A stretch of DNA of 64,000 nucleotides from Agarivorans sp. Alg241-V36. GTDB lineage: Bacteria; Pseudomonadota; Gammaproteobacteria; Enterobacterales; Celerinatantimonadaceae. The notes under the pieces are model-generated. The model saw nothing but the letters and a program-made list of their open reading frames with translations. It was not told where the DNA came from and ran no database searches. Position 1 is the stretch's first letter, and the number at the start of each line of letters is the position of its first letter. Made by a program: the position numbers and the translations under genes. The stretch spans positions 248,001 to 312,000 of the forward strand of contig NZ_UNRE01000004.1 in the NCBI RefSeq assembly GCF_900537085.1. The letters are read 5' to 3'. Shown piece after piece: positions 10,116 to 18,857 of this stretch.

Positions 10116-10862
10116 ATGAAAACACACGTTAATGCCTTTGATCTAGTGATGCTGTTACTGTCGCTAATTGCCATTTTGATTGTAAGTAGCTTGCTGTTCT
10201 ACCCGGCTGACTCGCAGCTTCGTGCCTTACTGATTAACCTTGATACACTTATTTGCGTAGTGTTTATTGTCCATTTTTTGCTAAGCGCTATACGCAGCAA
10301 ATCCCCAGTTAATTATTGCAAACATCATTGGATAGATTTGTTGGCAAGCATACCCATGGTTGAGGCCTTACGTTTATTGCGCTTCTTCCACGCGATAAAA
10401 CTGATAAAAGCCCTAAGCGAACAGCGCCACTTGTTAGCAAACTTAAAACATCGGCGGGTAGAATCGGCCGCAGCCACCGTGTTGTTCACTCTGCTGGTAA
10501 TTATTTTGTTGGGTTCCATTGGCATATTACTGGCCGAACAAGACCAAGCTGGCAGCCAAATAAGTAGTGCGGGTGAAGCGCTATGGTGGGCGGTTGTCAC
10601 TATCTCGACAGTTGGTTACGGTGACTTTGTACCAGTAACCGATGCAGGCCGGATTATTGCCGGCATCATGATACTCACTGGGGTAGGTTTTTTTGGTGCC
10701 ATTTCCGGCTTAATGTCTACGGTATTGCTACGGGGAAAGTCTCAATCTGAACATCAACTAGAACAACTATTGTTAGCGCAGCAACAAGAGCAGCAACTTA
10801 TTAAGCAGCAGCTCCATCAGATTCAACAACAACTGGATGAACTGGTCACTAAAAACAAATAA
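10116..10862 (+). CDS. Voltage-gated-type potassium channel protein
   Basis: Predicted inner-membrane K+ channel subunit of 248 residues. Several hydrophobic helices precede the pore, including one near residues 11-30. A voltage-sensor-like helix with spaced Arg/Lys (RLLRFFHAIKLIKAL) is followed by a pore loop WWAVVTISTVGYGDFVP, containing the K+ selectivity signature TVGYGD. A final TM helix (IIAGIMILTGVGFFGAISG) and a Gln-rich cytoplasmic coiled coil (roughly residues 212-244, many EQQLIKQQ-type repeats) end the protein. No RCK/TrkA-N domain is present. It lies between divergent glnE and convergent elyC-like gene and has no obvious operon partner. Confidence 0.88.
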   Translation: MKTHVNAFDLVMLLLSLIAILIVSSLLFYPADSQLRALLINLDTLICVVFIVHFLLSAIRSKSPVNYCKHHWIDLLASIPMVEALRLLRFFHAIKLIKALSEQRHLLANLKHRRVESAAATVLFTLLVIILLGSIGILLAEQDQAGSQISSAGEALWWAVVTISTVGYGDFVPVTDAGRIIAGIMILTGVGFFGAISGLMSTVLLRGKSQSEHQLEQLLLAQQQEQQLIKQQLHQIQQQLDELVTKNK

Positions 10863-10875
10863 CGAGGAGTATGCT

Positions 10876-11649
10876 TTAGTTACTGCGTAACTTAAGCCAG
10901 GCCGTGGCTAGCGCTTCATAAGCAGCGGTATCGGCTTTACCAATATGGCTCAGCCGCGGTATAAAGCTTTGCCAAGTATAATCAGCATGCCAGTTCTTCA
11001 CCTGATAATAGGTGGGTGCAGCGGTAGGGTGAAGCCCATTTCTGGCAAATAGCAGCATCGCTCGTGGCATGTGAGAGGCTTGTGTGATTAAAGTGAGATT
11101 GGTATTTGGGTAAAGCCTAGCAATATTGCCCGCCTCTGCAGCGGTATCTTTAAGCTGATAACTGCGAATGATCCGCGAATCTGGCACTCCTAGCGATATG
11201 GCTAGCTTGGCAAGCATATCAGCATGCTGCACTCCGCTGCCTTCGTTGTCGCCACCAGACAATAAGATCTTCGCCTGCGGCTGTTGGCGCCACAAACGTA
11301 CTGCTTCGGCAACTTTAATGGCGCCACAAGGCAAGACTTGACTGGTTATAGGTTGATTTTGATCTTGATAATGTAAGCAGCCCAATACCACTATCATTTG
11401 GGTATCGGGGGGCAGAGTATGTAAGCCGTTGTATTGCTTTTCCCAATGGTAGAGTAATGTGCCGCTCACCGGGTATAAGCTTAAACAAAACATCAGCAAT
11501 ATACTGACTAGCGCAAAAGTTCGAGCCAGTAGTTTACGCCCTAGCAAGCCCAAAATAAGGGCCAGCACCAGTAGTAACCATAGTGAAGTGCTAGGCATAG
11601 CCAATACGGTAAGCAGTTTTTTTAAGGCAAAACCGTCCACGTTTACCAA
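10876..11649 (-). CDS. elyC: ElyC/YdcF/SanA family envelope protein (DUF218)
   Basis: Membrane-anchored DUF218 protein of 257 residues. E. coli ElyC, of similar size and topology, is linked to peptidoglycan precursor and envelope maintenance. Two N-terminal transmembrane segments occur around residues 18-36 (SLWLLLVLALILGLLG) and 44-62. The periplasmic domain starts with IVVLGC and includes KILLSGGDNEGSG, a SRIIRSYQLKDTAAEA segment and TLITQASHMPRA, the usual DUF218 signatures. It overlaps the 3' end of the upstream CYTH-CHAD gene by 7 bp, so the two are likely cotranscribed. The ElyC assignment over SanA/YdcF is by length and topology. Confidence 0.78.
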   Translation of the reverse strand: MVNVDGFALKKLLTVLAMPSTSLWLLLVLALILGLLGRKLLARTFALVSILLMFCLSLYPVSGTLLYHWEKQYNGLHTLPPDTQMIVVLGCLHYQDQNQPITSQVLPCGAIKVAEAVRLWRQQPQAKILLSGGDNEGSGVQHADMLAKLAISLGVPDSRIIRSYQLKDTAAEAGNIARLYPNTNLTLITQASHMPRAMLLFARNGLHPTAAPTYYQVKNWHADYTWQSFIPRLSHIGKADTAAYEALATAWLKLRSN

Positions 11650-13130
11650 TACACCGCTTGTTGCAAAGCTTGCTGGCGAGAAAACTCTAAGGCATCCAGC
11701 AGGGAGCGCTCTTTACGACGCACCCACTTTTCAATGGCTTGTTGTAGCTCAGTATCTTGCTCGGGCATTAGCTCACGCAGCGGTTTAAACAAACTCAGTT
11801 CTTCAATGCCCGACAAAATATCAACCCAAGGCAATCTAAAGTCTTGGCGTAGCTCCTGATCAAACAGCTCCCCTACACACATACCCACCAGCAAATTACG
11901 GCGCAGTTTAGTGGCTTGTTTCATGTAGGCATTACAATCAAGTTGCGGCTCAGCCAAGGGTGATTGCTGCAAATTATCCCAGCTGGTTTGCAACATGGTG
12001 GTGGCGATATTTTGAATATTCTCTTGCTGCAACGATTGACGATGCTGCCACTTAGCTTGATATAGCCAACGGGTGATTTTTAGCATCAAGCTACAGTAGC
12101 GAGCACTGTGCATTAGCTGGTAAACGTCGTCGGGTTGAGGTAAATCGTGCTGACGCTGTTTAAGGATCTTCAATAAAGAGCGCTGCTGCGGCAATTTTTT
12201 AATTAAGGCGCCACGTTCAGCGGTAAGTTTATTTAAGCTAGCGGCCTTCGTTAGCCAAGCAAACTGTTGGCGCAACCAGCGAAGCTCACTAAGCCAAGAG
12301 CACTCTACTAAATCGCGCTCACTAAACATTTTGCAGGCTTGATACAACATCTGCACAGCCAAAGACACTTGTTCTAAAGCGGCAAAACTGCGCTGCTCTA
12401 CAAAGAGTTGTTCATGATATTGCCAATGCGCTAGAGCACCAGCAAAAATACGGTCTAAGCACTCACTACTGTTTTCGGCGTCACTCAGCTTAACTGCGGT
12501 TAAGGTTTTTACTTGTTGCACATGGGCAGTGGCTAACATATAGCCGCGCTGGGCCTTGCTAATGTTGGCCAAACGTAAGCCTTCAATAGTGGCAATCTCG
12601 CTGGCTAATTCAAACAGTTGGCTAATGTCGCCTTTAACAAACTCAAGCTCAATTTCGCAGATGGCTTCATGCTCACTGCCTGCGGTAAGCGAACCTTGGT
12701 CGAACGCAACTTCAATTAAGGTATCGTTTGGCAGGTCAACCAACCAAGTTTGTCTATCGAAGGTGGTGGTAAATAAGGGGTTGAGCTGATTATTGAGGCT
12801 GGCAAGATCGGCGCCGGCTGGCCATTCAACCTCTTCAAACAAGGCTAACTGTGGTTGACTAGATTGAACCACGCAGTTGTATTCGGGGCGTTGATGCAAG
12901 CCCCCTACACTGAGGCCATCGGTTTTAATGGTTTGAACATTGTCACCATCGCCACTGCGAATACGTAGGCCCATGCCCCAACGCATTAGTTGGCGGTCAT
13001 CAGTATCAAAATAAACACTGGTGAGGGTTTTCACTTCGGTTTGCAGCACACTATACTGATTGAGCCGAGCCAATAACACCGACGCGCATTGAGGTGTAGC
13101 TAAGAGCTTGATTTCAATTTCATTGTTCAT
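11643..13130 (-). CDS. ygiF: CYTH-CHAD inorganic triphosphatase (YgiF)
   Basis: Two-domain protein of 495 residues. The N-terminal CYTH tunnel fold (~1-200) opens with MNNEIEIKLLAT, giving the defining ExExK motif, and continues with acidic/basic tunnel residues (SVYFDTDDRQL, GLRIRSGDG, EIELEF). The CHAD domain (~210-480) is helical with conserved His/Arg (MHSARYCSLMLKITRWLY). E. coli YgiF hydrolyses tripolyphosphate; CHAD domains bind polyphosphate. The next plus-strand genes are a phosphate regulator and a phosphate permease, so the neighbourhood has a phosphate theme. It overlaps the elyC-like gene. Confidence 0.92.
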   Translation of the reverse strand: MNNEIEIKLLATPQCASVLLARLNQYSVLQTEVKTLTSVYFDTDDRQLMRWGMGLRIRSGDGDNVQTIKTDGLSVGGLHQRPEYNCVVQSSQPQLALFEEVEWPAGADLASLNNQLNPLFTTTFDRQTWLVDLPNDTLIEVAFDQGSLTAGSEHEAICEIELEFVKGDISQLFELASEIATIEGLRLANISKAQRGYMLATAHVQQVKTLTAVKLSDAENSSECLDRIFAGALAHWQYHEQLFVEQRSFAALEQVSLAVQMLYQACKMFSERDLVECSWLSELRWLRQQFAWLTKAASLNKLTAERGALIKKLPQQRSLLKILKQRQHDLPQPDDVYQLMHSARYCSLMLKITRWLYQAKWQHRQSLQQENIQNIATTMLQTSWDNLQQSPLAEPQLDCNAYMKQATKLRRNLLVGMCVGELFDQELRQDFRLPWVDILSGIEELSLFKPLRELMPEQDTELQQAIEKWVRRKERSLLDALEFSRQQALQQAVYW

Positions 13131-13313
13131 GGTTTATCCATGTAGGCTGATGCAGCGACCTGCTCCCTCTGTTCAGTTTTCAAACAAAACCTTTGATTCA
13201 GCTCAAGTAAAAAGCAACAATTTGTAAGATAAATGCTTGCACTTAAGCTCCGCTACGTTACCATGCGCCTCGCAAAAAATATATCCTTTGCATAGCTAAT
13301 TGGAACACAGATT

Positions 13314-13991
13314 ATGTCCGGAAATACAATTCTAGGTTTGTTCGCTAAGTCGCCAATTAAACCACTAGAAGAGCATATAAACGTAGTACACGAATGCTGT
13401 GAAGGTCTTGTACCTTTTTTTGAAGCAGTACTGAGTAAAGATTGGAAAACTGCGGCTAAGCGTCGTAGAGATATTTCAAACTTAGAAAAAGAAGCTGATC
13501 GCATGAAGCGTGAAATTCGCTTGAATTTACCCGGTGGTATTTTCATGCCAGTTGAACGTTCAGACGTACTCGAACTGCTTACTCACCAAGATAGAATTGC
13601 CAATAAAGCAAAAGACATTTCAGGCCGCATGTTAGGGCGAAAGATGGAGTTACCTCCCAAGCTTGCAGAAATGTTTATGACTTACTTAGCCCGCTGTTTA
13701 GATGCAACCGGTAAAGCTAAAGAAGTTATCAACGAACTAGAAGATCTGCTAGAAACTGGCTTTAAAGGCCGTGAAGTAGACCTAGTGAAAAAAATGGTAC
13801 ACGAACTCGACATCATTGAGGACGATACCGACGCACAGCAAATCAAAATTCGTCGAAAATTACAAAAGCTAGAGAAGAAACTAGATCCTATCGACGCAAT
13901 GTTCCTATATTTCATCATTGAAGCTATCGGCGAACTTGCCGACCAAGCGCAGCGTGTTGGCGCTCGCTTAGAACTGATGATCTATCGCTAA
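13314..13991 (+). CDS. DUF47/TIGR00153 phosphate transport regulator (PhoU-like)
   Basis: Helical PhoU-like protein of 225 residues, of the family routinely encoded just before PiT permeases. Signatures include LFAKSPIKPLEEHINVVHECC, the DISNLEKEADRMKREIRLNLPGGIFMPVERSDVLELL region and a C-terminal IEAIGELADQAQRVGARLELMI. No membrane segments. The stop is 26 bp before the pit start, so the two genes form an operon. The likely role is controlling the permease or phosphate homeostasis; this is inferred from family context, not from any catalytic motif. Confidence 0.9.
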   Translation: MSGNTILGLFAKSPIKPLEEHINVVHECCEGLVPFFEAVLSKDWKTAAKRRRDISNLEKEADRMKREIRLNLPGGIFMPVERSDVLELLTHQDRIANKAKDISGRMLGRKMELPPKLAEMFMTYLARCLDATGKAKEVINELEDLLETGFKGREVDLVKKMVHELDIIEDDTDAQQIKIRRKLQKLEKKLDPIDAMFLYFIIEAIGELADQAQRVGARLELMIYR

Positions 13992-14017
13992 ACAAAGAAA
14001 ATACTTAGGTAACTCCA

Positions 14018-15283
14018 ATGGAAATTCTTGCAACTTACGGCACTACGCTGATTGTTATTGCGGCCGTTTTTGGCTTTGTTATGGCATGGGGTATTGGTGC
14101 CAACGACGTAGCCAACGCTATGGGTACGTCGGTAGGCTCTAACGCTATTACCATTAAACAAGCGATCATTATCGCGATGATCTTTGAGTTCGCTGGTGCG
14201 TACTTAGCCGGTGGTGCAGTAACCAATACTGTACGTAAAGGCATCATCGATTCTGGCGCCTTTGTTAATACTCCCGAGCTATTAGTATTCGGTATGATTG
14301 CCGCGCTACTGGCTGCTGGTACTTGGCTATTAATTGCCTCTTACAACGGCTGGCCGGTATCTACTACTCACTCTATTATCGGCGCCATTGTTGGTTTTGC
14401 TGCAGTAGGTGTAGGCACCGAAGCAGTAGAATGGGCGAAAGTGGGCGGCATTGTAGGTAGTTGGGTAATTACTCCGGCTATTTCTGGTGTATTTGCTTAC
14501 TTAATTTTTGTGAGTGCCCAAAAGCTGATCTTTGAACATGACAACCCACTAGAAGCAGCTAAGCGCTACGTACCGGGTTATATGTTCCTAGCTGGCTTTA
14601 TGATGGCACTGGTTACCATTAAGAAAGGCCTTAAGCACATTGGCTTAGAGTTAAGCAGTGTTGAAGGTTACGTTTGGGCTGTAGCTATTGGCGTACTGGT
14701 TGCGATAGTAGGTAAAGTGATTATTAGTCGCTTGAAAATTGACCCTAAAGCTGACCGTCAAATGCACTACACCAACGTAGAAAAAGTATTTGCGGTATTA
14801 ATGGTAATCACTGCTTGTTGTATGGCGTTCGCCCACGGTTCAAACGACGTTGCCAACGCGATTGGTCCTCTTGCTGCGGTGGTTAGCGTAGTAAGCAACA
14901 ACGGTGAAATTGGCGCTAAAGCGACGCTTGCTTGGTGGATTTTACCACTAGGTGGTTTAGGAATTGTGGCCGGTTTGGCATTGTTTGGTCACCGCGTTAT
15001 TGCCACCATTGGTAAAGGTATTACTCACCTTACCCCTAGCCGTGGTTTTGCCGCAGAACTTGCAGCTGCAACTACCGTAGTTGTGGCCTCGGGTACTGGC
15101 TTGCCAATCTCAACTACTCAAACCCTAGTGGGTGCGGTATTAGGTGTGGGTATGGCGCGTGGTATTGCCGCACTTAACCTCGGTGTAGTACGTAGTATTG
15201 TAGTATCTTGGGTAGTAACGCTACCGGCCGGTGCTGCACTATCTATCGTGTTCTACTACATTATGTTGGCTATTTTTAACTAG
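14018..15283 (+). CDS. pit: PiT-family inorganic phosphate transporter
   Basis: Low-affinity phosphate permease of 421 residues with about ten hydrophobic helices. Both halves carry the PiT signature: N-terminal GANDVANAMGTSVGSNAI (~residues 27-44) and C-terminal FAHGSNDVANAIGPLAAV. Each is followed by the PISTTH/Q-type motif: WPVSTTHSIIGAIVGF and LPISTTQTLVGAVLGV. This inverted-repeat architecture is diagnostic. It is cotranscribed with the upstream PhoU-like gene; a 12-bp perfect hairpin follows. Confidence 0.95.
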   Translation: MEILATYGTTLIVIAAVFGFVMAWGIGANDVANAMGTSVGSNAITIKQAIIIAMIFEFAGAYLAGGAVTNTVRKGIIDSGAFVNTPELLVFGMIAALLAAGTWLLIASYNGWPVSTTHSIIGAIVGFAAVGVGTEAVEWAKVGGIVGSWVITPAISGVFAYLIFVSAQKLIFEHDNPLEAAKRYVPGYMFLAGFMMALVTIKKGLKHIGLELSSVEGYVWAVAIGVLVAIVGKVIISRLKIDPKADRQMHYTNVEKVFAVLMVITACCMAFAHGSNDVANAIGPLAAVVSVVSNNGEIGAKATLAWWILPLGGLGIVAGLALFGHRVIATIGKGITHLTPSRGFAAELAAATTVVVASGTGLPISTTQTLVGAVLGVGMARGIAALNLGVVRSIVVSWVVTLPAGAALSIVFYYIMLAIFN

Positions 15284-15316
15284 AACAGCGCTAAACTAGT
15301 TAACTTTACTCACATT

Positions 15317-15353
15317 AACAACGTTGCTGGTTGAGACTAGCAACGTTGTTTCG
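15317..15353 (+). terminator. Hairpin terminator downstream of pit
   Basis: AACAACGTTGCT, a 10-base loop, AGCAACGTTGTT: a perfect 12-bp stem followed by a short T tract. It separates pit from the ygiM-like gene. Confidence 0.75.
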
Positions 15354-15393
15354 TACACTAACGGCGAAACTATTTTAAATAAAGAGATACGCC

Positions 15394-16005
15394 GTGATTG
15401 TCAGAACCCTATCTGCTGCTTTTTTATCGCTTGCCCTCGCCTTCCCTGCTCTTGCTCAAACTCGTTACATCTCTGACGACTTATATGTCTTCATGCATTC
15501 TGGTCCTAGCAACCAATTTCGAATTGTGGGTAGTGTAAATGCAGGTACTAAAATCAATCAGGTTGAGTACAACCAAGAAAACAAATACGCCAAAATTGTA
15601 TTAGAAGGTGGTCGCGAAGGTTGGGTAGAAGCCAAATACCTTAATCGCTCTCCAGGTTTAGCCGCACAGTTAGAACAAGTTAAAAGTCAGTTAGAAAAAA
15701 GCCAAACTGCACTTAAGCAACAGCAACAAGACAGCGGCGCGGCCTCTGCCGAACAAGTGGAACAAATTGACGCCCAGCAACAGCAAATTGAGCAACTTCA
15801 GGTGACTAACGATCAGTTAAACGAACAGCTAACTCAAATTAGCCAACAAAATAATGCCATTCAACATGAGTTAGACACCAAAGATGAAGCTGTGCAAATG
15901 CAGTGGTTTATGCGAGGTGCAGGTGTAGCCGGTATTGGTTTAATCCTAGGTATCTTGCTGCCGATGATCCCACGCCGCAAAAAACGTGATAATCAGTGGA
16001 TGTAA
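15394..16005 (+). CDS. ygiM: SH3-domain exported/membrane protein (YgiM, TIGR04211-like)
   Basis: Envelope protein of 203 residues. The start is GTG at 15394. A signal peptide (MIVRTLSAAFLSLALAFPALA, cleaved before QTRYISD) is followed by a bacterial SH3 domain (~22-88; LYVFMHSGPSNQFRIVGSV). A long Gln-rich coiled coil (~90-165) and a C-terminal TM helix (~172-190, GAGVAGIGLILGILLP) ending in a basic RRKKR tail complete it. Function unknown; the domain order predicts a periplasmic SH3 head on a coiled-coil stalk. Its position between ygiF and cca matches E. coli. Confidence 0.9.
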   Translation: MIVRTLSAAFLSLALAFPALAQTRYISDDLYVFMHSGPSNQFRIVGSVNAGTKINQVEYNQENKYAKIVLEGGREGWVEAKYLNRSPGLAAQLEQVKSQLEKSQTALKQQQQDSGAASAEQVEQIDAQQQQIEQLQVTNDQLNEQLTQISQQNNAIQHELDTKDEAVQMQWFMRGAGVAGIGLILGILLPMIPRRKKRDNQWM

Positions 16006-16024
16006 TCTCGAACATTTATTCCAT

Positions 16025-16052
16025 TAAAAAAGGCGCTTAATGCGCCTTTTTT
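16025..16052 (+). terminator. Rho-independent terminator after ygiM
   Basis: AAAAAAGGCGC, 5-base loop TTAAT, GCGCCTTTTTT. The A-run on the 5' side also allows function on the opposite strand. Confidence 0.9.
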
Positions 16053-16077
16053 GTTATGCCTGTCACTCTACAAGCCA

Positions 16078-16341
16078 TCAGAAATAACGCAGTTATCGAG
16101 TACTTTAACCAGATAGATTGAACAGTTATTTAGTACGATGGAAATTAACCCCAATCCGACAAAGCATTCAATCGGCATAAGTAGCCTGCCACCCGCAATA
16201 CAATATCTTCAGAAATAACGCAGTTATCAAGCATTTTAACCATATAGAATGAACAGTTATTTAGTACGATGGGTATTACCCCCAATCCGACAAAGCATTC
16301 AATCGGCATAAGTTGCCTGCCACCCGCAATACAATATCATC
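16078..16341. repeat. Two tandem ~131-bp direct repeats covering the gspB 3' end
   Basis: Copy 1 spans about 16078-16208 and copy 2 about 16209-16341, period 131 bp, with roughly nine substitutions by eye and no indels. Copy 2 includes the last ~22 codons and stop of the gspB-like gene; copy 1 is a noncoding echo of those codons (still readable as VLRVAGYLCRLNALSDWG followed by stop). Each unit also contains the downstream sequence TAACGCAGTTATC...AACAGTTATTTAG. Confidence 0.9.
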
Positions 16342-17088
16342 AAGGCGAATCGCCACTAGCTCGATATTATTGGTCACAAAGTCACCCTCAATTAACTCTT
16401 TATCATTAAGCGTGACATAACGACGGTTGGGATCTGAAGAAAATACATGAGAGTTAAAAGTGATCGCCGGTACCAACTTTTGCACCTCTGGGTCGAGCGC
16501 CCCAACCATGGGAGCGTCATCATAATTACTAGGGTCAAGTTCCTGATCCCAACTTAAAGTATTGGTTGCCTGCACTGCGGCGGCAAAACGCTGCTCTAAG
16601 CCCTTTTCTTCTGCCGAGCTAGGCTTGGCAGACGCTGACGGCTGCACTGGCTCGGCTCTACTAGCAACAACATTATTGCTGGGGCTTGGTTGGGCCACTG
16701 CTTCAGCCGCTTGATACTGCGGAATAGGCGCATTTAATAAGGTTTCAAACTGCCTTTGGCGTAGTGCGAGTAAATCAACTTTCTCTAAGCCTTCTAATTG
16801 AGGTAAAGCTAGCAGCTCTATTTCCAACTCAGGCTCACCCACCCGAGAAACCCGCATAATAGGTTTTGTTTCTATCTCAGCTGCCACTGGCTTAACTGCT
16901 GCCACCACTTTTGGCGGCGCTGTCTCTTGGTTTGATTGCTGCCACAACCAAAATCCGCCAGCGCCTAAAGATAAAGTTAGCACCGAACTTAGCACTGCGG
17001 TTAATACCGGGTTAACTGAAGCCGGTGCAACTAAGGCAACGGCTTCACTTGGCTGATTGCGGCGCTGCGCGTCTAAAATACTGGACAT
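16276..17088 (-). CDS. gspB: Type II secretion assembly protein GspB/ExeB-like
   Basis: Partner of ExeA in placing the type II secretin in the outer membrane. 270 residues: a short cytoplasmic N-terminus, a TM helix near residues 28-50 (PVLTAVLSSVLTLSLGAGGFWLW), a long Pro/Ala/Glu-rich periplasmic linker, and a C-terminal GspB domain (ITFNSHVFSSDPNRRYVTL, then a GDFVTNNIELVAIRLDDIVL segment). Its start at 17088 overlaps the exeA stop by one base, giving a coupled exeA-gspB pair. The last 22 codons lie in a tandemly duplicated 131-bp unit. Confidence 0.9.
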   Translation of the reverse strand: MSSILDAQRRNQPSEAVALVAPASVNPVLTAVLSSVLTLSLGAGGFWLWQQSNQETAPPKVVAAVKPVAAEIETKPIMRVSRVGEPELEIELLALPQLEGLEKVDLLALRQRQFETLLNAPIPQYQAAEAVAQPSPSNNVVASRAEPVQPSASAKPSSAEEKGLEQRFAAAVQATNTLSWDQELDPSNYDDAPMVGALDPEVQKLVPAITFNSHVFSSDPNRRYVTLNDKELIEGDFVTNNIELVAIRLDDIVLRVAGNLCRLNALSDWG

Positions 17089-18722
17089 TAGTTCAACTCC
17101 TGCAAGCGCGGTTGATCAACGTAAATCTGTTGGTTAAGACGTAATAAAGTAAACACACCGGCAATACCATCGGCACTTAGGCGATTTTGCTGTTGGAACT
17201 GCTGCACTTGGCGGCTTAACTGGGCATCAAAGTTAAAGGTTTTACGCGGACGCTGGCCTTGAATTAACGACAAGCTTTGCTCCAACCAATAAACCGCTTC
17301 GCCTTGGTTGCCTTGCTTAAGTACCCCGGTAAACCCTGGAGGTTGCTTCCACAGTACTTGAAATTCACCGTTCCAACGCTGGCCAAACCAAGATCGGCTA
17401 ACCATTATCGCGCGGTCGCCCATCCACAATTCCAATGTAGGTCCCCAATGGCGCACCACCGCATAAAAATAGTGTCCCTCTTCCTCTAGCTCTACCACCG
17501 CAGGAAGATTCACTTCACGCAATGCCCGCTCGCCGCCAGTAAGGTTTAAACAATATAAGTTTAAGCTGGTCACCAAGTTACAGTTTGCTTGGGCATTCGC
17601 CACATCGTACCCCCAAGTGCGTAGCAACAATTGCCAAGAGCGTGCTGGCAAACTGTTGTTCGCGCGCAGTTGTTGCCACTCTTGTTTAATGGCTTGGATA
17701 TCATCGGGGCTCTGCGCAACCACCACAGGTTCAACAGCAACAACTTCTACTTCCGGCTCTTCAAGCACTGGAGCAGGAGCAACAGCAACGAGAACTTGGC
17801 TTGTATCTTCAACTTTTGCAGGCTGCTGCAATACAAACCAGGCCACTACGATTAAACAAGCAGCCAAAGCACCACCGAGGACATAGTTAAGATTAATGCC
17901 TGATGCTTTAGGCTCGCCTAGCGCTACTTCTTCAATCGCTTGATTAAGCGCCTTTTTATCTACCTGCATTTGGTCACGGCCGTAAGCGGCTAGCAAGGCG
18001 CGATCGCATAACAAGTTAATTACCCGCGGAATACCCTCTGCGGCTTTAAACAATTGCTTAATCACAGCAGGAGCAAATAATGGCCGCTCACACCCTGCCA
18101 CCATTAAACGGTGGCGTACGTAAGCTTCTACTTCATTCACCGTTAGAGGTAATAAATGGTAACGCGCGGTAATTCGCTGTGCTAACTGGCGCAAAATAGG
18201 CTGCTTTAGCTTTTGCTGTAACTCAGGCTGGCCAATCAGCACCACCCGTAATAACTTACGCGTGTCGGTTTCAAAATTGGTTAATAGCCTAAGTTGTTCG
18301 AGAACTTCTACCGACAAGTGCTGCGCTTCATCAATTAGCAGCATGGTATTGCCGCCTTGGAAGTGGTTTTCTAACAGGCGCTTGCGAATCGCGTCACCAT
18401 AGTCTTTAACGCTGAACACTTCTCTATCGTATTCAATGCTAAGTTCATCACACACTGTGGCTAATAACTCTAGCTCGGTAAGACTAGGATTTAATACCAA
18501 GGCAACTTGAGTGTTTTCTGGTACCTGTTTAAGCAAGGCGCGCGACACCGTGGTTTTACCGGTGCCCACCTCGCCGGTAAGCAAAACAAAACCGCCAGTC
18601 TCGCCTAAACCAAAAGTAAGGTGAGCTAAGGCTTCTTTATGACGCTCGCTCATAAACAAGAAATCAGGGTTTGGCGCTATCGAAAAGGGACTTTCCTTCA
18701 AGCCAAAATAATCCAAATACAT
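17088..18722 (-). CDS. exeA: ExeA-type AAA ATPase with peptidoglycan-binding domain
   Basis: Inner-membrane ATPase that with GspB/ExeB helps the type II secretin cross the peptidoglycan. 544 residues: an AAA domain at ~1-265 with opening MYLDYFGLKESPFSIAPNP, Walker A GEVGTGKTT and Walker B LLIDEAQHL. A TM helix lies near 279-295 (YVLGGALAACLIVVAWFVL). A periplasmic peptidase-C39-like region and a C-terminal peptidoglycan-binding domain (LSRQVQQFQQQNRLSADGIAG) follow. No other general secretion genes are in the window, so the remaining type II system must lie elsewhere. Confidence 0.93.
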   Translation of the reverse strand: MYLDYFGLKESPFSIAPNPDFLFMSERHKEALAHLTFGLGETGGFVLLTGEVGTGKTTVSRALLKQVPENTQVALVLNPSLTELELLATVCDELSIEYDREVFSVKDYGDAIRKRLLENHFQGGNTMLLIDEAQHLSVEVLEQLRLLTNFETDTRKLLRVVLIGQPELQQKLKQPILRQLAQRITARYHLLPLTVNEVEAYVRHRLMVAGCERPLFAPAVIKQLFKAAEGIPRVINLLCDRALLAAYGRDQMQVDKKALNQAIEEVALGEPKASGINLNYVLGGALAACLIVVAWFVLQQPAKVEDTSQVLVAVAPAPVLEEPEVEVVAVEPVVVAQSPDDIQAIKQEWQQLRANNSLPARSWQLLLRTWGYDVANAQANCNLVTSLNLYCLNLTGGERALREVNLPAVVELEEEGHYFYAVVRHWGPTLELWMGDRAIMVSRSWFGQRWNGEFQVLWKQPPGFTGVLKQGNQGEAVYWLEQSLSLIQGQRPRKTFNFDAQLSRQVQQFQQQNRLSADGIAGVFTLLRLNQQIYVDQPRLQELN

Positions 18723-18857
18723 TAAACCGCTATCCTTTCACCGATTATGGCTGCCACTTATATCAGCAAGTCGCAATCCAAGCCCTATTGAGCATTGATA
18801 GGTGTATAATACCCCCACACAAGGCGTTTGTGGATATTAGTTAGCGAGGAGTGATAA

